Source of the DNA: Gigaspora margarita
Taxonomy: Eukaryota; Glomeromycota; Glomeromycetes; Diversisporales; Gigasporaceae
DNA length: 64,000 bases
Reading direction: 5' to 3'
Assembly (NCBI GenBank): GCA_009809945.1
Contig: WTPW01002193.1
Location: 31,877 to 95,876 of the forward strand
The notes below the pieces were generated by a model. That model was not told the DNA's origin. It was given only the letters and a program-made list of their open reading frames with translations, and ran no database searches. The position numbers and the translations under genes are program-made. Shown here in pieces: positions 9,553 through 22,175 of the stretch. The first letter of the stretch is position 1. Every line of letters begins with the position of its first letter.

Positions 9553-10752
9553 ACAACTTCAAAACCTCCAAAGACAAATTATTTTCAGCAAGAACTACCA
9601 AATGAAGTTATGATGTATGTTTTTAAATATGTTAATAAACCTATTAATTTAATCGTAAGTTGCAAGAGATGGTCTTTTATATGTAAAGATTCGCAAGTGA
9701 AGGCAGAATGGATTCTTTTTCAGTTTGGAAGAGCTCATTGCCTTTTTTATGCTATTAAATTGGGACCAACTTTCATTTCTGTCGAAGTGGCACGAGCTAT
9801 CATTGCCAAAGGTGGAATTCTTTCAAGATACTTTGCGCAACGTCTTCTTATTCATTATGGTAATTATGACCAAAAACTTATCGAATTAAAGATTGCTCAT
9901 AATGTAGGACAAACAGATATTGGCAGAATTAGGGCATTGCAACAAAAAATAATACCTTGGGCTAGTAATTTACCAATCTCAGTTTATATGTTTTTATTAG
10001 CAGAAGCTTCTAATCAATTCAATGCAAACTTGTATTTAAAACAAACTGTTTTAGAAAAAAATTATGAGTTAATCAAGGAACTAATTTCATACAAGAAATT
10101 TGTACCTTTCCCGCCAAGAAAATCTGGTGATGCACAAATGAATTCACCAGAAGAATATCCATCAATAGATGGACATGAAAATAGCCGTCAACTTAATGCA
10201 ATTGCGAGATCAATCTTGATACGTAAAGACTTAGTACTTTTATGGAAAGAAATCGGATATTTTGAAATCTGTGAGGATGTTAATGATCTTGTGATGCAAG
10301 GAGCGCTTTTAATTCTATTTCCACCGGCACAACCTCCTGAGTGGATTAAACCTGATACTAAAGATGCTAAGGCGAGACTTACTGAATTAATTGATCTAGG
10401 TTTTCAATTAAATTATGGTATTATTATTGATATCTTCCATCTTTTTGAAAGTCGATTAGACGTTATTGGGATTATTTTAATAGATTCATTCGCAGAAATT
10501 AAGCAAGAACCACGAGATAGTTTCTTACGTAGATGTTTAATCGAAACATTGAATCCTGCTAAGTTAAAAAAGAACTCAGATATAATGAATTTCTTCTACA
10601 AATATTTGCCTGATACAGCCGAGAACGAATTTAACGATGCTTTCAATGCTTATTCAAATATGTCAAATACTCAAGACAAGCCGGTTGTGAGCAGTGAATA
10701 CATGGGAGATGCAGGCGGAGAAATGGTAGGATCACGTGGTCAAGAAATTTAA
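9553..10752 (+). CDS. F-box-like protein of a glomeromycotan gene family
   Basis: An exon opens after TTATTATTAG at 9543-9552, with a TACTAAC branch point at 9526-9532, and reads TTSKPPKTNYFQQ before the F-box core LPNEVMMYVFKYV, then LIVSCKRWSFICKD. F-box proteins typically recruit targets to SCF ubiquitin ligases; that role is inferred from this motif only. The remaining 340 or so residues are soluble and alpha-helix-rich (AHCLFYAIKLGPTFI, EEYPSIDGHENSRQLNAIAR, VMQGALLILFPP). From memory they match a family expanded in arbuscular mycorrhizal fungi. At 10126-10189 the wording around PPRKSG to ENSRQLN is a well-kept block of that family. The frame stops at 10750-10752, which seems earlier than the longest relatives I recall. 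The first coding exon is not identified, so an in-frame ATG at 9610 would be a false start inside the F-box. Base composition is clearly less AT-rich than the flanks. Confidence 0.78.
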   Translation, partial: TTSKPPKTNYFQQELPNEVMMYVFKYVNKPINLIVSCKRWSFICKDSQVKAEWILFQFGRAHCLFYAIKLGPTFISVEVARAIIAKGGILSRYFAQRLLIHYGNYDQKLIELKIAHNVGQTDIGRIRALQQKIIPWASNLPISVYMFLLAEASNQFNANLYLKQTVLEKNYELIKELISYKKFVPFPPRKSGDAQMNSPEEYPSIDGHENSRQLNAIARSILIRKDLVLLWKEIGYFEICEDVNDLVMQGALLILFPPAQPPEWIKPDTKDAKARLTELIDLGFQLNYGIIIDIFHLFESRLDVIGIILIDSFAEIKQEPRDSFLRRCLIETLNPAKLKKNSDIMNFFYKYLPDTAENEFNDAFNAYSNMSNTQDKPVVSSEYMGDAGGEMVGSRGQEI

Positions 10753-11145
10753 ATTCTGAGGACTATGATACAGAATTTCCACTGCACCTTTGCTGTTCAA
10801 TCATATGTAAATTCAATCTAATACTCGAATCCTTTACTGGATTGCAAGATACAGAAATTATGTCATAGAATACTAATGTCTGACAGGAACATTCATTATG
10901 ATAAGCAAAAATATATGTACGAATGAACACTTTATGGAAAAAAATTTTAAACATTTTAAGGTTAGATTCTTGTTTGGCACAGGATACAAATTATTAAGTT
11001 ATAAAATTTTTTTATATCTATGCATCTAAACCCGATACTTATGATAGCGCATTATTATAATTTTAAAAATTACATAATTATTGCAAATAATATTTTTTAT
11101 ATAATGATTTCGTTCAACATAATACATTTAAAACATTCATGCAGG
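10753..11145. other. 3' flank of the F-box gene
   Basis: AT-rich sequence with ATAATATTTTTTATATAATG stretches near 11087. It probably holds the 3' untranslated region of the F-box gene, but I see no distinct polyadenylation signal. No further gene is visible. Confidence 0.4.
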
Positions 11146-11735
11146 CATTTAATCGTTAGAATAGATATTTATAATACTCAACACGGTTAAAACGTAGATA
11201 CGGTAATTAAATCTATAGAATAGATGTATTACATTCAGTATAGTCAATGTAAATATAGACTTTTAAGTCATTAGAATAGATATTTATAACACTTAACACA
11301 GTTAAAACATAAAATAAAGACATAAAATCAATAGAATAGATATAGAATAGATATATAACATTCAATAAAATCGACGTAAATAAATCGTTAAAATAGATGC
11401 TTATAACACTCAAACACATTTAAACCGCAAAAATAGACATTAAATCGATAAAATAGATGTATAACATCCAATATAGTCAACGTAAATACAGACATTTAAA
11501 TCGTTAAAATAGATATTTTAACACTCAATACATTAAACCGTAAATATAGGCATTAAATCGATAAATAGATATTTATCATTCAAAATAGTCAACATTTAAA
11601 TCGTTAGAATAGATATTTATTACACTTAACACAGTTAAACGCAAATCTAGGCATTAAATCGATAGAATATATATAATATTCACTAAAATTAAAACGTAAT
11701 ATGGACATTTAAATCGATAGAATAGACATATACGT
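11146..11735. repeat. minisatellite with alternating 55-bp units (about 110-bp dimer)
   Basis: About eleven units centre on TCG(T/A)TA(G/A)AATAGAT and recur every 49-60 bp (near 11153, 11211, 11268, 11328, 11386, 11441, 11496, 11552, 11601, 11658 and 11712). Two unit types alternate. One reads TCGTTAGAATAGATATTTAT and then an ACACTCAACACAGTTAAA run; the other reads TCGATAGAATAGATGTATAA and then a CATTCAATATAGTCAACG run. So the true period is a dimer. Confidence 0.8.
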
Positions 11736-12416
11736 CAATTAATAATATTAATTTTGTGTATTTAACTAGTAATACTTGTCTTTTTATGAAAGTCTACAGA
11801 CACATATCGATCAAATCATATTCCAAATAATTAAATATTCAATTTTTCCGATGTGTCAATATTTAATTCGAAGGTTGGTTAGAGTGAGAACCCATGTTTT
11901 CAAATAGAGCATTGGCGTGGTTATAACTATTTTAATCTAAAGCAGGTATTGACTAGTATTTTTTAATGGTTTACTAAATTTCCATCAAGTTTCTGCTGGA
12001 CAAAATTGATATCATGAACGAATAAATCAAATACGAAAAAAGTCATATCAAAGCTATAAACTATTTTATTACTCCTGGTATTACAGTAAGGCAAAATAAG
12101 TCATAGATGCTATTAAATTTTTAAGGGATTTTTTATCAATACACAAAAGGTGGTTTCATAATATAAATATAGGCTGATGATTTTTGAAACTTGTTACACC
12201 GGAGCTTGTAATTTAATTAGCAGCGAAAAGTGTCGTAATCTATTTTGTCCAATTAGAAATAACATACGATCAAAATGTAATATAACTATTACTTAATCGA
12301 CTAGAAAATAATTAGCATTTCGAATTTTATATCCTAAAAAATTTTAAATATAAGTGCTAAATTGATAATATAAAATGCAATCAAGTCTCTTTCTACTTGA
12401 AACCGATTACGTACTA
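11736..12416. other. AT-rich intergenic DNA, no gene seen
   Basis: There is one TTACTCCTGGTATTACAG variant of the dispersed CTGGTAT motif near 12066. I see no supported reading frame. Confidence 0.45.
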
Positions 12417-13158
12417 CAGTCAGACCTCTCTATAATCACAAGTTGGTTGCGCCCTATTTTGGTGATTGTATAGAGGTGTGACTATAAATAAAATACTTTG
12501 TCATGATCACATGACCAAAAATCAATTAGTAATATATTTGAGCATATTTGAAATACTATTAAAAAATTTAAAATATTTGATAGTGAATAACTTTTGATCT
12601 AGTGGCCCAATTTGGATAAAATGACCACCAGAGTGTTTTCTAAAGAGTATAAAATTGTCAAATCTAGTTACAAAATGCTAAGGTCATTAAGGATTTTTTG
12701 CATAGATATTTAAATTTAATCAATTCTTAAACATGTTAAGTGACACAAATCCTTAACGATCACAGGAGCCTGTGATTAGATTTTAACGATTTTTGGGCTC
12801 ATTAGAATCGTCTTATCGAGATGAACATTTTGGTGGTTGTTTCATTTAAATTGGAATGCTGCATCAAAAGCTATTTGCTGTCAAACCTTTAAGAATTTTT
12901 AATAGAATATTTTAAATAAACATAAATATGAATTTCGGCCATTCAGATTTTTTTAATCCATATTTGGTCAAAATTGGTGACTATAAAGAGGGCTTTTATT
13001 AATAAAATTGATAAAAAAAATCAAAATTTTTTGTGATAGTGATTATAGGTGATTTGTGACTATAAGGAGGTTTTACTATATTTAAGTCTGTTGCACAATA
13101 TTGGGTGCTTATATAGAGGTGTGACTATATGTGGGGTGACTATAGAGAGGTCTGACTG
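12417..13158. mobile_element. Tc1/mariner-like non-autonomous element, TA target duplication
   Basis: The ends CAGTCAGACCTCTCTATAAT and GACTATAGAGAGGTCTGACTG are near-perfect inverted repeats, with TA on both sides (12415-12416 and 13159-13160). Subterminal copies of GAGGTGTGACTATA recur near both ends. The inside holds two inverse copies of the recurrent palindromic module (about 12600-12650 and 12790-12860). No transposase frame remains. Confidence 0.8.
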
Positions 13159-13596
13159 TATACAACATTAATTATTTAATTTTTTCTTAAATTTTTAGCA
13201 ATGATATTTTGAGACCAGCCTAACCCATATCAATATTTGAGGCCTTTTTTGAATTCTACAAGACTGTAGAAGTCAAAAGAGCCCTTAAACATTGAGATTG
13301 ACTGCATTATTGTCAGAAAATTTATATTAATTTTTAAAAAAAATTGTGGGCTACGATGTATGTTCATGATGGGTATGGTTATAGGTACCCAAGACGGATG
13401 CTTTATCATCTACAAAAAGTATAGATGATCAGTTTTTATGCTATTCTTTTGCTAGAAAAAATTTCAAATTGCTTGAAATCCTCTATAGAAAGTTACTGGG
13501 GGTCAGATACTTACAGTAGGGTACTGTAAGGGGCTAAAAAGTAAAATAAAAAGGTTTAGCTAGGTTATTTAAATCTTCTGATTCTAAAATAAATAT
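13159..13596. other. non-coding stretch before the LINE
   Basis: It contains CAGTAGGGTACTGTA near 13513 and a GAGACCAGCCTAACCC run. It may be the 5' untranslated part of the LINE, but I cannot prove where that element begins. Confidence 0.35.
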
Positions 13597-16500
13597 GAAT
13601 CAAGAAATAGAAGTAAAACTACAATCACAATCTTCATTGTATTCTTGGTTAAAAAGCCTAAATAAAAGGGTTTCAAAAGGTTTTAGTATGTATTTAGTAA
13701 AGAGAAGTACTTGAATAGATATTTAATATAAAGATCAAATAGTATTGCTTCAAAGATATAAGATAAAATAAAGAGAAGTTTATAACAGGCATAAGTATAA
13801 AGAAGAACAGTAATAATTTCTATAGAGTTTAGATAAGAATTATTATATTAGCAGCTAAAACAATGTTTTTAGCAGTACACAGAAGACCAAGTTTATGACA
13901 GCCAGACCCAACATACAGGGCAGGCTATGGTACCCTTCATAGCTGTGAGAACTGAGCTTAAATAATGAGCATTTCTATAGAAGACAACTGCAATACTTCA
14001 GATATCATATCTTTATCTTCTTCTGAAGTACAACTCTCCTTTAATACCTTTCTACTATCAACTAATACCAACTCTAAGAACTATCTAATATCAGAAACTT
14101 ATGATGAATCTCTATTCATAAAAGATTTTGATAATGAAAAAATTGAAATACCTACAAATTCCTTAAATGATAGCTATAGTAACCCTAATTTAAGTTCTCT
14201 TAAATATATGATCCAACAGCATGTTACAATAAATTTCTCTATTATTACAGACTACAAACTCTATCTTTCTACAAACTGTAGGCTCTTTTTTGCAATATAT
14301 ACTAGAATATTACTCTATATTTTTTTTAACCCAATATATTAAAATTTCTATCAAACCACATTCTCAAATTGACCTTTTTTACAGAAGCACATATTTATCT
14401 TCCATATGAAAACTTAGTACCAGGTCACTTCATATTTCTACCCTTTGAAGAGCTATCTACCTTCTATAATATAGAGCTTAAATCACTTAATAATAATTTT
14501 CAAATACCAATCTTTACTGATAATCTTTTTTTCTCAACACCCAACTCACAACTTTTTAATACCAATACAACTCTGATAACCAATACTCAAACAGTTATAC
14601 AATTCTAATACACTTTTACATTTACCAAATCAAACCTTATCAATTAAACCTGGATATATTTCTATTTCTATAAAAATAGACTCACTTAATACAAATGGCC
14701 TCTTACAATCTACAAAAAAACTCCTTATTGAAGAAACCTTAAACCAAAACCAATATGATATTTTTGGTCTTTCAGAAACTTAGTTAACCCAAAAAGAAAG
14801 AAAATTTTTAAATAACAAAATCAAAAACTACACTTGTTTCTGGAGCTCTTTCTTCAATCTACATCAAGCAGGTATAGGACTTTTTATACACAATAAAATC
14901 TCCAAATATATCATATGTACTCATAATTTTAATGGCCATATAATAGGCTTTGACCTACATTTTAAAAATACTCCTATCAGATTACTTCAAATTTATATTC
15001 CTACTGCTAAGAAAAAACAACTCCAAAAAAAATACAAGAGCAAATTATTACATTATGTCAAAATCCTAAATATCAATACATAATTATAGGAGACTTCAAT
15101 AGTGTTCCAATCCTTGAATTGACCAATTCCCTTCTAAAAAAACCTCAGTTCCAGAAATTCAACTTATTAAATATCTTATCAGTCATGAATATAAAGATAT
15201 TTACTATTTCTTTTTTCCTAACTCCCAAAATTTCACTTTGCAACGCTCAAATATTCAGAGCAGAATAGACCAGATCTGGACTAATCTGAGTATTACAAAT
15301 ATAGATTATACAGATATTCTTTCAAACAGTATCTTTGAATCTGATCACAATACTATTACACTAGAACTATCNGTTATAATCAANAAACCAAAACNANNCA
15401 AACAANATAAAAGNAAAAAATTTNTNTNGAAAAACTGTACCAAAGAAAATCTAGAAAATTATGCAAATCAAACCACACTTAATTTGCAAAAACTATATAC
15501 ACAAATAGATCAAATTACTAACCAAAACTAGCTTAACAAATTCTAGAATAAACTTCAAAAAACTCTAATTAAAGCTTCTACCAAACATATTCCTTTTCAC
15601 AAAATTAATACTATTCAAAAAATTAAAGAAACTCCCGCCTCAAAACAAATTCCTCTCTTTTACTAATTTAAAGAAATCCAATATCTCAAACATTATACTT
15701 CCTCTTCAAACTTTCTTCCACTATGCAAAAAATATATTTTACAATATACTAACTGCTTACTTCAACTACCAACATCTACTTTATTACAAATTAAAAAAGA
15801 ATTTCAGCAAATCAAAACTACTCTCAATATTCAACAACAACAAACTATCTATAAAAAAATTCAACAAAAAATTGAAAACTGTAACCAATTTTTTTTGAAA
15901 CCCCAAAATTCTTTTATAAAAAATTCTCAAAAAAACAATAATATATATATTGATAGACTATCTATTGAAAACTTACTCCTCACTGAACACAATGAAATTC
16001 TTAATGCAATTTATAATCACTTTACTAAAAACTTTAAAAAAAACTACTTCAACCAATTTCACCCTCTTCTGAATTCTACTATTTTTATGAAGCACATCCT
16101 GAATATGAAGAACATTACCTTAACTTATTTCAAGACATCACAGATCAAGAATGGCAAGATATCTTAACCAATCTTCCAAATCAAAAAGTAGCAGGTCCCT
16201 CTGAAATCTGCTATAAACATATCAAATATGCTAGTTACAAAGCACAAACACTCTTTAAAAAATTTTTTAACAAATGTTTTCAACTACAAAAAGTTCCTAC
16301 AGATTGGAAATCCTCTAATATATTTTTTATTCCAAAAAAATCTATTTGGGATTTTACCCTCAATCAAGTTCATCCAATTTCTATTATTGAACCCTTCAAA
16401 AAAACCTTTATCAAAATCTTTACTAAATGACTTGATCAAATTATCTCTAATAACAATCTTTTATCTAATTTAAATTTTGCTGCCTCTAAAAATTCCTCTA

Positions 16501-17577
16501 CCTATATTCCTATACAAATTTTTCATAATATTATTGAACACTATAAAATACACAACAAAAAAGCTTGGATTCTTTTTCAAGATATGTCTAAAGCATTTGA
16601 CAAAATCAATACTTCATGCCTTCAAAATACCTGTAAAAGCATTGGTATTTCTTATTCAGGTATCAACCTAATTACTAAATTATGCTCATCAAAACAAGCA
16701 AGAATCATTACTGCTCATGGTCTTACCTCTTCTGTTAATATCCAATCTGAAATAGAACAAAAAGAAACTTACTCACCTCTACTTTGGAACATTTATTATA
16801 ATCCAATTCTTACTTTTATTTACTAAAAATACCAAAACTATCTACTCAAAATTGCAGCACAATCTCCTCTTGATATAATTACCAGTACTACTACTACTAG
16901 TACTTCAATTCCGCTATTAGTCTACATGGATGATATAACATGGCTCTGTGAAAGCTCTGAAACTATGCAAATATTCTTAATAACACCTCTGAACGCTATA
17001 ATATTAACAATATAGAAGTCAATCACTCCAAATTTGATTTACTTCATATTCATCCTAGATCCTACAAATCACAAACAATACCTCTTTTGTTCAATAACCA
17101 ACCCATCTTACCCAGAAAGTCTAATGATGTTATTAGATACTTAGGTATTTATTTTGATAGAAATGGGTCAACTAAACCAATATTTAATACAATTGTTAAC
17201 AAAATTAAAAATTTTATTTGTCTAATAAAATACAAAAAACTTATACTCTTACAAATTTTATTACTTTTCAACCTTATACTTCAACCCTCTATTGAATATC
17301 TTTTACAAGTGTGAATTATTCACAATAATCTCTAAACCAAATTATCTCATCTCTTTACTATGCAAACCAAACAAATGCTCTCTCTTGCCAAAAACACTAA
17401 CAATATAGTTCTTACTAATTCTATAACATTTAATCTACCAACCCTTAACAATCTAATCCAAAAAAACAAGTTTTGCTAATATTGAATATATTTTTAACTC
17501 TAGCCCAATTCTTAAAAATATTGGTATTATCCGTATTACAGCTAATTTCAAAAAGGTATAATCAAGCAATTTTTGTC
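13597..17577 (+). mobile_element. decayed LINE, 5' and middle part (endonuclease and reverse transcriptase)
   Basis: The first readable protein is MNQEIEVKLQSQSSLYSWLK at 13597, then a long Asn/Ser/Thr-rich part (13965-14608). An AP-type endonuclease follows from about 14680, with FGLSET near 14764, GDFN near 15090, SRIDQIW near 15260 and SDH near 15339. The reverse transcriptase spans about 16100-17310, with AGPSEICYKHI, FQDMSKAFDKI near 16576 and the catalytic YMDD at 16923-16934, then RYLGIYFDRNGS near 17130. Stops and frame changes cut the protein into more than ten pieces, and N bases lie at 15372-15428, so it is inactive. The LINE resumes at 27476 after later insertions. RT wording and domain order match a Glomeromycotina LINE lineage as I remember it. 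Confidence 0.85.
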
Positions 17578-18134
17578 ATAAGGTAAGTATGGGTATTGTG
17601 GCAGAGTTAAGGGAAATTTGGTATAACTCTGGATCTATTGGTCCGAATTGAATAATTTTGGTATCTTCGATTCGTCTCGACGAGACAAATTGAATAGTGC
17701 CAAAATTGTTCAATTTGGATTACAGGATCACAAGTTATTTACAATCATATGTTACATAAAATTGGAGGGGTATTTTGGTAGATAAGGGTATTGTGGCAGA
17801 TTCGCAATAACTCGTAACCTATCAGTCCAATCTAAACAGTTTTATAACATTTGAATTGTCTCACTGAGATGATTCGAATGGCACAAAAATCACTTGGTTT
17901 TGATCATTGGGTCACAAGATATTGGCATTAGAATAGTGTCCAAATATAACATATTAGTTTTTTGATTTAAACATTTGAACACCAATATTTCATGATCCAA
18001 TAATTGAAATCAAATGTTTTTGTACCATTTGAATCATCTTGATGAGACAATTCGAATGGTATAAAAATCGTTTAATTTGGTCTGATAGGTCATGAGTTAT
18101 AGCAGATCTGCCACAATACCCATAATTACCTTAT
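17578..18134. mobile_element. DNA element, GGTATTGTGGCAGA family (copy 1)
   Basis: The ends ATAAGGTAAGTATGGGTATT and AATACCCATAATTACCTTAT are inverted repeats of about 28 bp that continue into GTGGCAGA and TCTGCCAC. The inside has three copies of the palindromic module (near 17673, 17855 and 18030), including ATTCGTCTCGACGAGACAAA. It interrupts the LINE. A 2.6-kb relative lies at 48814-51460. Confidence 0.75.
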
Positions 18135-18142
18135 ATATAAAA

Positions 18143-18674
18143 ATGGGGAATCAGGAAATCGGGAAATCAGATTATTAATTAAAATTAAACTTTTTATTTT
18201 TTTATTTATATAATGATAATGATAAATCAAATAAATTATTTTTATCATCTTATTTCATGGACACTCAATTTACAAAGCTTGAATATAAGCGAGGAACTTG
18301 CTTTAGATGCCAGATGTGTTTATATTGTAGAATTAACTAACTGCAACAAAAATGCAACTGTATATTTTCTCAAGCACTATACAAATGTAATTGAACTAAT
18401 ATTATCAAGTATGCATACACAAGAATTTTTAATCAAGTCTTTACTATATGCTAGAGGCATTCTAGAGTTATTTTTAGTGAAAGCCTTTAAAACTCAATAA
18501 AAATCTAAAAATTAGGCTATTAAAGATTTACCTTTAACTTTACTCAGTATTGCTAGCAGAGCTATAAAAACAGTAATTGCTGGGAAATCTTAAAGAATCT
18601 TTGATATTACAAAGTTATACAAGGCAAATTTTTTAAAAAAAGAGGAAATCGAGGAAATCACACCGATTTCCCAT
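18143..18674. mobile_element. probable DNA element with GGGAAATC repeats
   Basis: The left side has ATGGGGAATCAGGAAATCGG and the right side ends ACACCGATTTCCCAT, which is inverted, with GAGGAAATC repeats just inside. An open frame of 95 residues (18213-18500, MIMINQINYFYHLISWTLNL and on) lies within; I do not recognise it and do not call it a gene. Confidence 0.45.
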
Positions 18675-18732
18675 AATATAGTGATCTTCACTTGTGTACA
18701 CCTTTTTGAAATTAGCTATAAATTATGGCTAC

Positions 18733-19634
18733 TGTCACAGTTCTTGTAACATAGATTATAGCTTAGATAGAATTTTGGATTATATTTTTTTATGTATATA
18801 TATATTTTTTTTGTAACGTTTATATATATTTTTTATTTATTTGTTTATTTTTCTTATTTGAATAACATGTGAGGACATGAGGTATAAAGTGTTGGTTAAA
18901 CTGGAAATTGTCGATCTCTAGTACCAGTAAGCCATAAGTTATAGTTATTATGGCTTATATAAATGATGTAGCAAGGCTTTAATTATTTTGGAGCATTAAT
19001 GCTCATGGTCTGAAAGTATGAATGCTTCAAAGTCTTAAGGCATAAAAGCATGAATACTTCAAGGCCTTATGCTATGAAGAACTATGAAACATTAAATGTG
19101 CAGTAACTTATAGTAAATTAAAATGTATTTAAGGACCTTCATTTAAAATTAATAAAGTTTTCTCAGACTTTGATATCTTTAAATAATTCTGACTGAGTTG
19201 AATAAGAATTGATTTCTCAAAAAGTTTTATTTTAAATAACTGTTATGATTCGATATATTAACTTTTATCTTTATTTATATGCATACCAATGCTCTTAAAA
19301 TATAATTATTTCTATTAAGGCCCATACTTGCTGTTTTATTTAATTATTACCTTTTATCTTACCCTTAAATATTATTTATAATCCTTAAAATTCTTATACT
19401 TATTCTTGTACTGCTACCCTTAAGTCACATATATCAATCACTCCTGTAATTAAATTAATTGCATAACCCTCGATTTGATCTAATCCACTAATCAAACTAA
19501 TCCTAAATATAAGAATTTTGTGCCTGTATATTATGCACTTACCTATTTACCAAACAACATTTATAGAACTCCTGTTTACTATTGGAGCTAAATTTGCATT
19601 TAGTAAATAACGCTCTTCCAAAGCCATAGTAATA
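18733..19634 (+). repeat. 5' LTR of the fossil element
   Basis: It runs from TGTCACAG to just before TTTGGTAGCG and is about 902 bp long. It aligns along its whole length with the 3' LTR. Confidence 0.8.
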
Positions 19635-20061
19635 TTTGGTAGCGATTGTGAGAAATATTTGAACAAATTATTCTATAAATTAGGGTTAAAATGGCACAAT
19701 AACCAGCCCAACAACCACAACAACCACCTCCACCACCTATTAATTTAAATAATCCTATGCATAATTTGGCGAACCAAATTGCTACTTTAATCTAGCAAAT
19801 GCAAGCTGCTTCACTACTACAGATAAATCTCACTGGTACCCCTAGAGAACTTCACATTATACCGTACCCTGAATTCTAAAGAGGGGATCAAGACCCTATA
19901 ATTTGGTTAGAGGATGTAGAAAAAGCTTTGAAGCTAACCAAATATTTCCTCTTTAAAAGATTTCTGTAATTGTACCAATGCTTAAAGGTTCTGCTACCAC
20001 ATGGTGGACTACAAGAAGAAACTAGCAACCCATTATTGATAGATGGTGTAAACCTATCTAT

Positions 20062-20708
20062 CCCTTAGATTGTAACACAAGCAAACTTGCCTGCATATTT
20101 TAAAAATTTTAATAAAATTTTAATAAATTTTTAAATATTGATTTTAGCTATACCTTTTCTAAATAAAAAATATTCTTTGAGTTTTGTTTTAGTAACTTTG
20201 TTATAAAATTTTTTAAAATTATTAGAAAACTTTAGTATAATCAAAGTTTAAATTCTTGTATTAGCATTTTTACTATTAAAATTTTCTTTAGATTTTCTTA
20301 AATTTTATATGTTCCCGTCTATAAAAAAAACTTTTACTTCTAATACAAGTCTTAATTTTTACAAATTAATTATTAAAGTTGCAATAATAAAAGTTATTAT
20401 CCTTTATATAAACTACAATATTGTCTTAAGAACTATAGCTTTAAAACTAAAACTAAATAAAATTACAGAGAAATTGTGATAAAATTTTTTAAAAAATTTT
20501 TTTTTAAAGATATCTATTTTTAGTTTATATATAACAAAATTTTTTTCCTGCAATATAAAAACTAATTTTGCAAAAAAGTAATCCTTATTTTCAAATATAG
20601 TTGTACAAAGTTTTATTTAATTATTTTGATATTTAAAAAAAGTAAATCAGAGCAAAAAAAGTACAAAAATGCAGGCAAATTTGCCCGTGTTCTACTACAA
20701 TCTAAGGG
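20062..20708. mobile_element. DNA element, CCCTTA...TGCAGGCAAATTTGCC family (copy 1)
   Basis: The ends CCCTTAGATTGTAACACAAG and CTACTACAATCTAAGGG are inverted. Just inside them AACTTGCCTGCA pairs with TGCAGGCAAATT. It is inserted in the gag-like part of the LTR fossil. The related element at 46892-48716 has a perfect GCAGGCAAATTTGCCTGC palindrome at each end. Confidence 0.75.
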
Positions 20709-21909
20709 ATAATTCCTTAATAGAGTTTTGTAAATTATTTTATTATCAAGTTTTGAACACCTGAACTAGAAGGGAAGTAGTTCGTGCAATTAATACAAAG
20801 GAAGCAAATGCCTGGAGAAACTGTAGATGATTATCACCCATAATAGAAGGAATGATATGGTGAGTAGAATCAGGGGAACATCAATACCCTAATACTGCCA
20901 AGGCCCAGATATTTGTTAATGGGCTTTGTTCTAAACTCAATATGGCAGTATCTTCTTTGATTTCTAATACGCTTATATCCAAGCAAAGGCTTTTAAAAAT
21001 GCTTATAAAAATAACCCTATACATGCAGCCCTTTTGAGTAAACAGATAAATTACTCTCCATATGGGGTTCAAGGTTTGATAGGAATGATTTCTACTATAA
21101 ATAGAAATATATCTTCTAATAGGACCAAAGAAGCTTTAAATAGATTAACAGAAGTTGTCACAAGAATGATAACTCAAATACAGAACCAAAGAAGACCCTT
21201 TTGACCTCGACTGCTAGGTTCCTTCACAGCTCAAAATTTGGGAATAGTATGTTATAACTGCAGATATTCTGGGCATATATTTCATGGTGCCTAAATCTGA
21301 GGAACCCTAGAAGTGATAGTCCCACTGTTCACCAAGCTCCTATTCAAAATACCCCAGCTGTTAATAGTAATTCTAACAGAATTTTTCCAGACCCACAACA
21401 GCCTTATATGCCTTGTAAAATAATTCCAATGCAATAAATTCTCAAAGTAATTCATCTTACTTGGGTATACCAGAGGATAATGAGAATTTTTTTCTTCTGG
21501 CTAATCATTATGTATGTAAAAAATCTATTGCTAGTACCGAAATTCTTTGAAAGAAGAAAAATGAAAAAGTAGTAGATACTTCTTCAGGTCTAGTAGAAAC
21601 TGAGAAAATTGTAAACCATAATGTAGACATGGTTGAAGAGCAAGAAGAACCTGAAGTAACCCCTGAAGAAAGGCATGAGCCAGAGTCTAATAAAAAGATT
21701 GATCAAAAGGTCCCTCCTAAGCAAGCTTTCATTCCTAAACAGAAAAATATTGAAGAAGAGCTGCCTCAAATCTCTTCTTTAGTTACACTTTATTTCATAG
21801 TAGCAGATATTAGAGATAAGGCTGCCAACATTACATATAGTCAGCTATTAAGAGTTGTACCTAATATGAGACAGGAGTTGACCTGTTCGTTATAGAGAAA
21901 AAGAACTAT

Positions 21910-22175
21910 TACCATATAAGTTCGTATACAAGTCCTGGGTCTGTTACATTCTACCAATTTTTAAACTATATAGTAGACCCGGGTCTAGTACACACTGAGA
22001 GCATATATCGTAAAATGAAAAAATTTAAAGTGTATATACACTTTGTATTTACAATAAATATTCTAACTGTTTAAAAAAGGCTGTATTTGATTAATATAGA
22101 TTTTGTGATATGTGCCCGGGTTAATTTATAGTAGATCTACTATTTAGAGGATCTTGTATATGAACTTATACGGTA
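21910..22175. mobile_element. small inverted-repeat element inside the LTR fossil
   Basis: TACCATATAAGTTCGTATAC on the left pairs with the GTATATGAACTTATACGGTA end on the right. The interior is AT-rich and has CCCGGGT blocks near both sides. Confidence 0.7.

Noticed and set aside
11146-11735. A CRISPR-like array
   Set aside because: Units are contiguous and related along their whole length, with no unique spacers. The host is eukaryotic.
18213-18500. A 95-codon frame inside the GGGAAATC element
   Set aside because: No recognised domain. It lies wholly within a probable mobile element and is too short to call.
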